A DNA stretch of 6,704 bases from Nitratireductor sp. (GTDB lineage Bacteria; Pseudomonadota; Alphaproteobacteria; Rhizobiales; Rhizobiaceae). A program made the position numbers and the translations under genes. Shown piece after piece: positions 6,293-6,704 of the stretch. The stretch covers positions 1 through 6,704 of the forward strand of contig JAGRLQ010000309.1 of NCBI GenBank assembly GCA_020441735.1, in the 5' to 3' direction. Numbering within the stretch: position 1 is the first letter of the stretch; each line of letters opens with the position of its first letter. The notes under the pieces are model-generated. The model had not been told where the DNA came from and made no database searches. It saw only the letters and a list, made by a program, of their open reading frames with translations.

Positions 6293-6704
6293 ATGTCAGC
6301 AGTCCACAAGCTGCATGTTGTAGACCCTGAAGATCAGGCGCGTGCCGATCTTTACGATTTCCTCGGCCTTCTCCTGGCCAGGCCCGCTGACGCCTCTCTC
6401 CTCAACCAGATCGCCAATCTGAAGCCCGGCAATTCGCCGATCGGCCAAACCATGGATACCCTGTCGCGGCTTGCGGGCGTAACGACCGCCGAAACGGCGG
6501 AGCGGGAATTCAACACCCTGTTCATCGGCCTTGGCCGGGGTGAGTTGCTGCCGTTTGCCAGTTATTACCTCACCGGATTTCTCAACGAAAAACCGCTTGC
6601 CAAGCTGCGTGGTGACATGGCCCGGCGCGGCATTGTCCGGTCTGCTGACAAGCGCGAGCCGGAAGACAACATTGCCTCGCTGATGGAAATGATGGGCGGC
6701 ATGA
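6293..6704 (+). CDS. TorD/DmsD-family molybdoenzyme chaperone (partial, runs off right edge)
   Basis: The first 137 codons are visible and the frame is open at the right edge. The sequence MSAVHKLHVVDPEDQARADL leads into YDFLGLLLARPAD (21-33). Then come EFNTLFIGLGRGELLPFASYY (71-91), GFLNEKPLAKLRGDM (95-109), and EPEDNIASLMEMMGGM (122-137). This is the pattern of the TorD/DmsD/NarJ family, helical cytosolic chaperones that bind the Tat signal peptide and the apo form of a molybdenum enzyme until cofactor insertion. About 200 residues would be usual, so roughly a third is missing. The ATG at 6293 directly follows an in-frame TGA (6290-6292), which rules out any longer start. GGGAGG at 6277-6282 is 10 nt upstream. 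The likely client, inferred from the DUF3305/DUF3306 context, is a formate dehydrogenase alpha subunit encoded further right. Confidence 0.9.
   Translation, partial: MSAVHKLHVVDPEDQARADLYDFLGLLLARPADASLLNQIANLKPGNSPIGQTMDTLSRLAGVTTAETAEREFNTLFIGLGRGELLPFASYYLTGFLNEKPLAKLRGDMARRGIVRSADKREPEDNIASLMEMMGGM

Noticed and set aside
6270..6323. Short 17-codon frame (ATG at 6270) ahead of and overlapping the TorD start
   Set aside because: It has no ribosome binding site of its own and overlaps the TorD start out of frame. A leader peptide cannot be supported from this alone.

Overview
The window looks like a chromosomal segment of an alphaproteobacterium, probably of the order Hyphomicrobiales (Rhizobium-like). 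The evidence is the high GC content, the dense packing with 4-bp start/stop overlaps, several GTG starts, and the protein families present. The genes read as the accessory half of a molybdenum/tungsten formate dehydrogenase locus. The catalytic subunits are not in view and would be expected to the right of position 6704. No RNA genes, CRISPR arrays, insertion sequences or prophage genes were seen. No stretch of 300 bases lacks a gene.

Left block, minus strand (1-1952): a tight three-gene operon read right to left. It holds a 64-residue DUF6494-type protein, then an Mrp/ApbC-type iron-sulfur carrier P-loop ATPase (GTG start, 1-nt gap), then a biotin/lipoate-ligase-like protein with a C-terminal DUF4444-type region. 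The last gene starts in an ATGA overlap with mrp and runs off the left edge.

Middle (2059-4788): a secreted monohaem cytochrome c on the plus strand, divergent from the mrp operon, converges with 9 bp of spacing on a 654-residue polyferredoxin-like iron-sulfur protein on the minus strand. The cytochrome is unusual. Its N-terminal ~100 residues resemble the two ends of a tungstate-binding (TupA-type) periplasmic protein with the middle deleted.

Right block, plus strand (5005-6704): a DUF3305 protein, a DUF3306 protein (GTGA overlap) and a TorD/DmsD-type chaperone truncated by the window edge. This trio, next to a large 4Fe-4S protein, is a familiar neighbourhood of Tat-exported formate dehydrogenases in proteobacteria. 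A 216-bp divergent region separates it from the iron-sulfur gene and carries one reasonable sigma70-like promoter for the latter.

Inferred working model: TorD protects the exported molybdoenzyme subunit before cofactor loading. Mrp, and possibly the polyferredoxin, serve its Fe-S clusters or electron transfer. DUF3305/DUF3306 are accessory proteins of unknown mechanism, and the cytochrome acts in the periplasm. Only the family calls rest on visible motifs; the joint role is inferred from gene neighbourhood.
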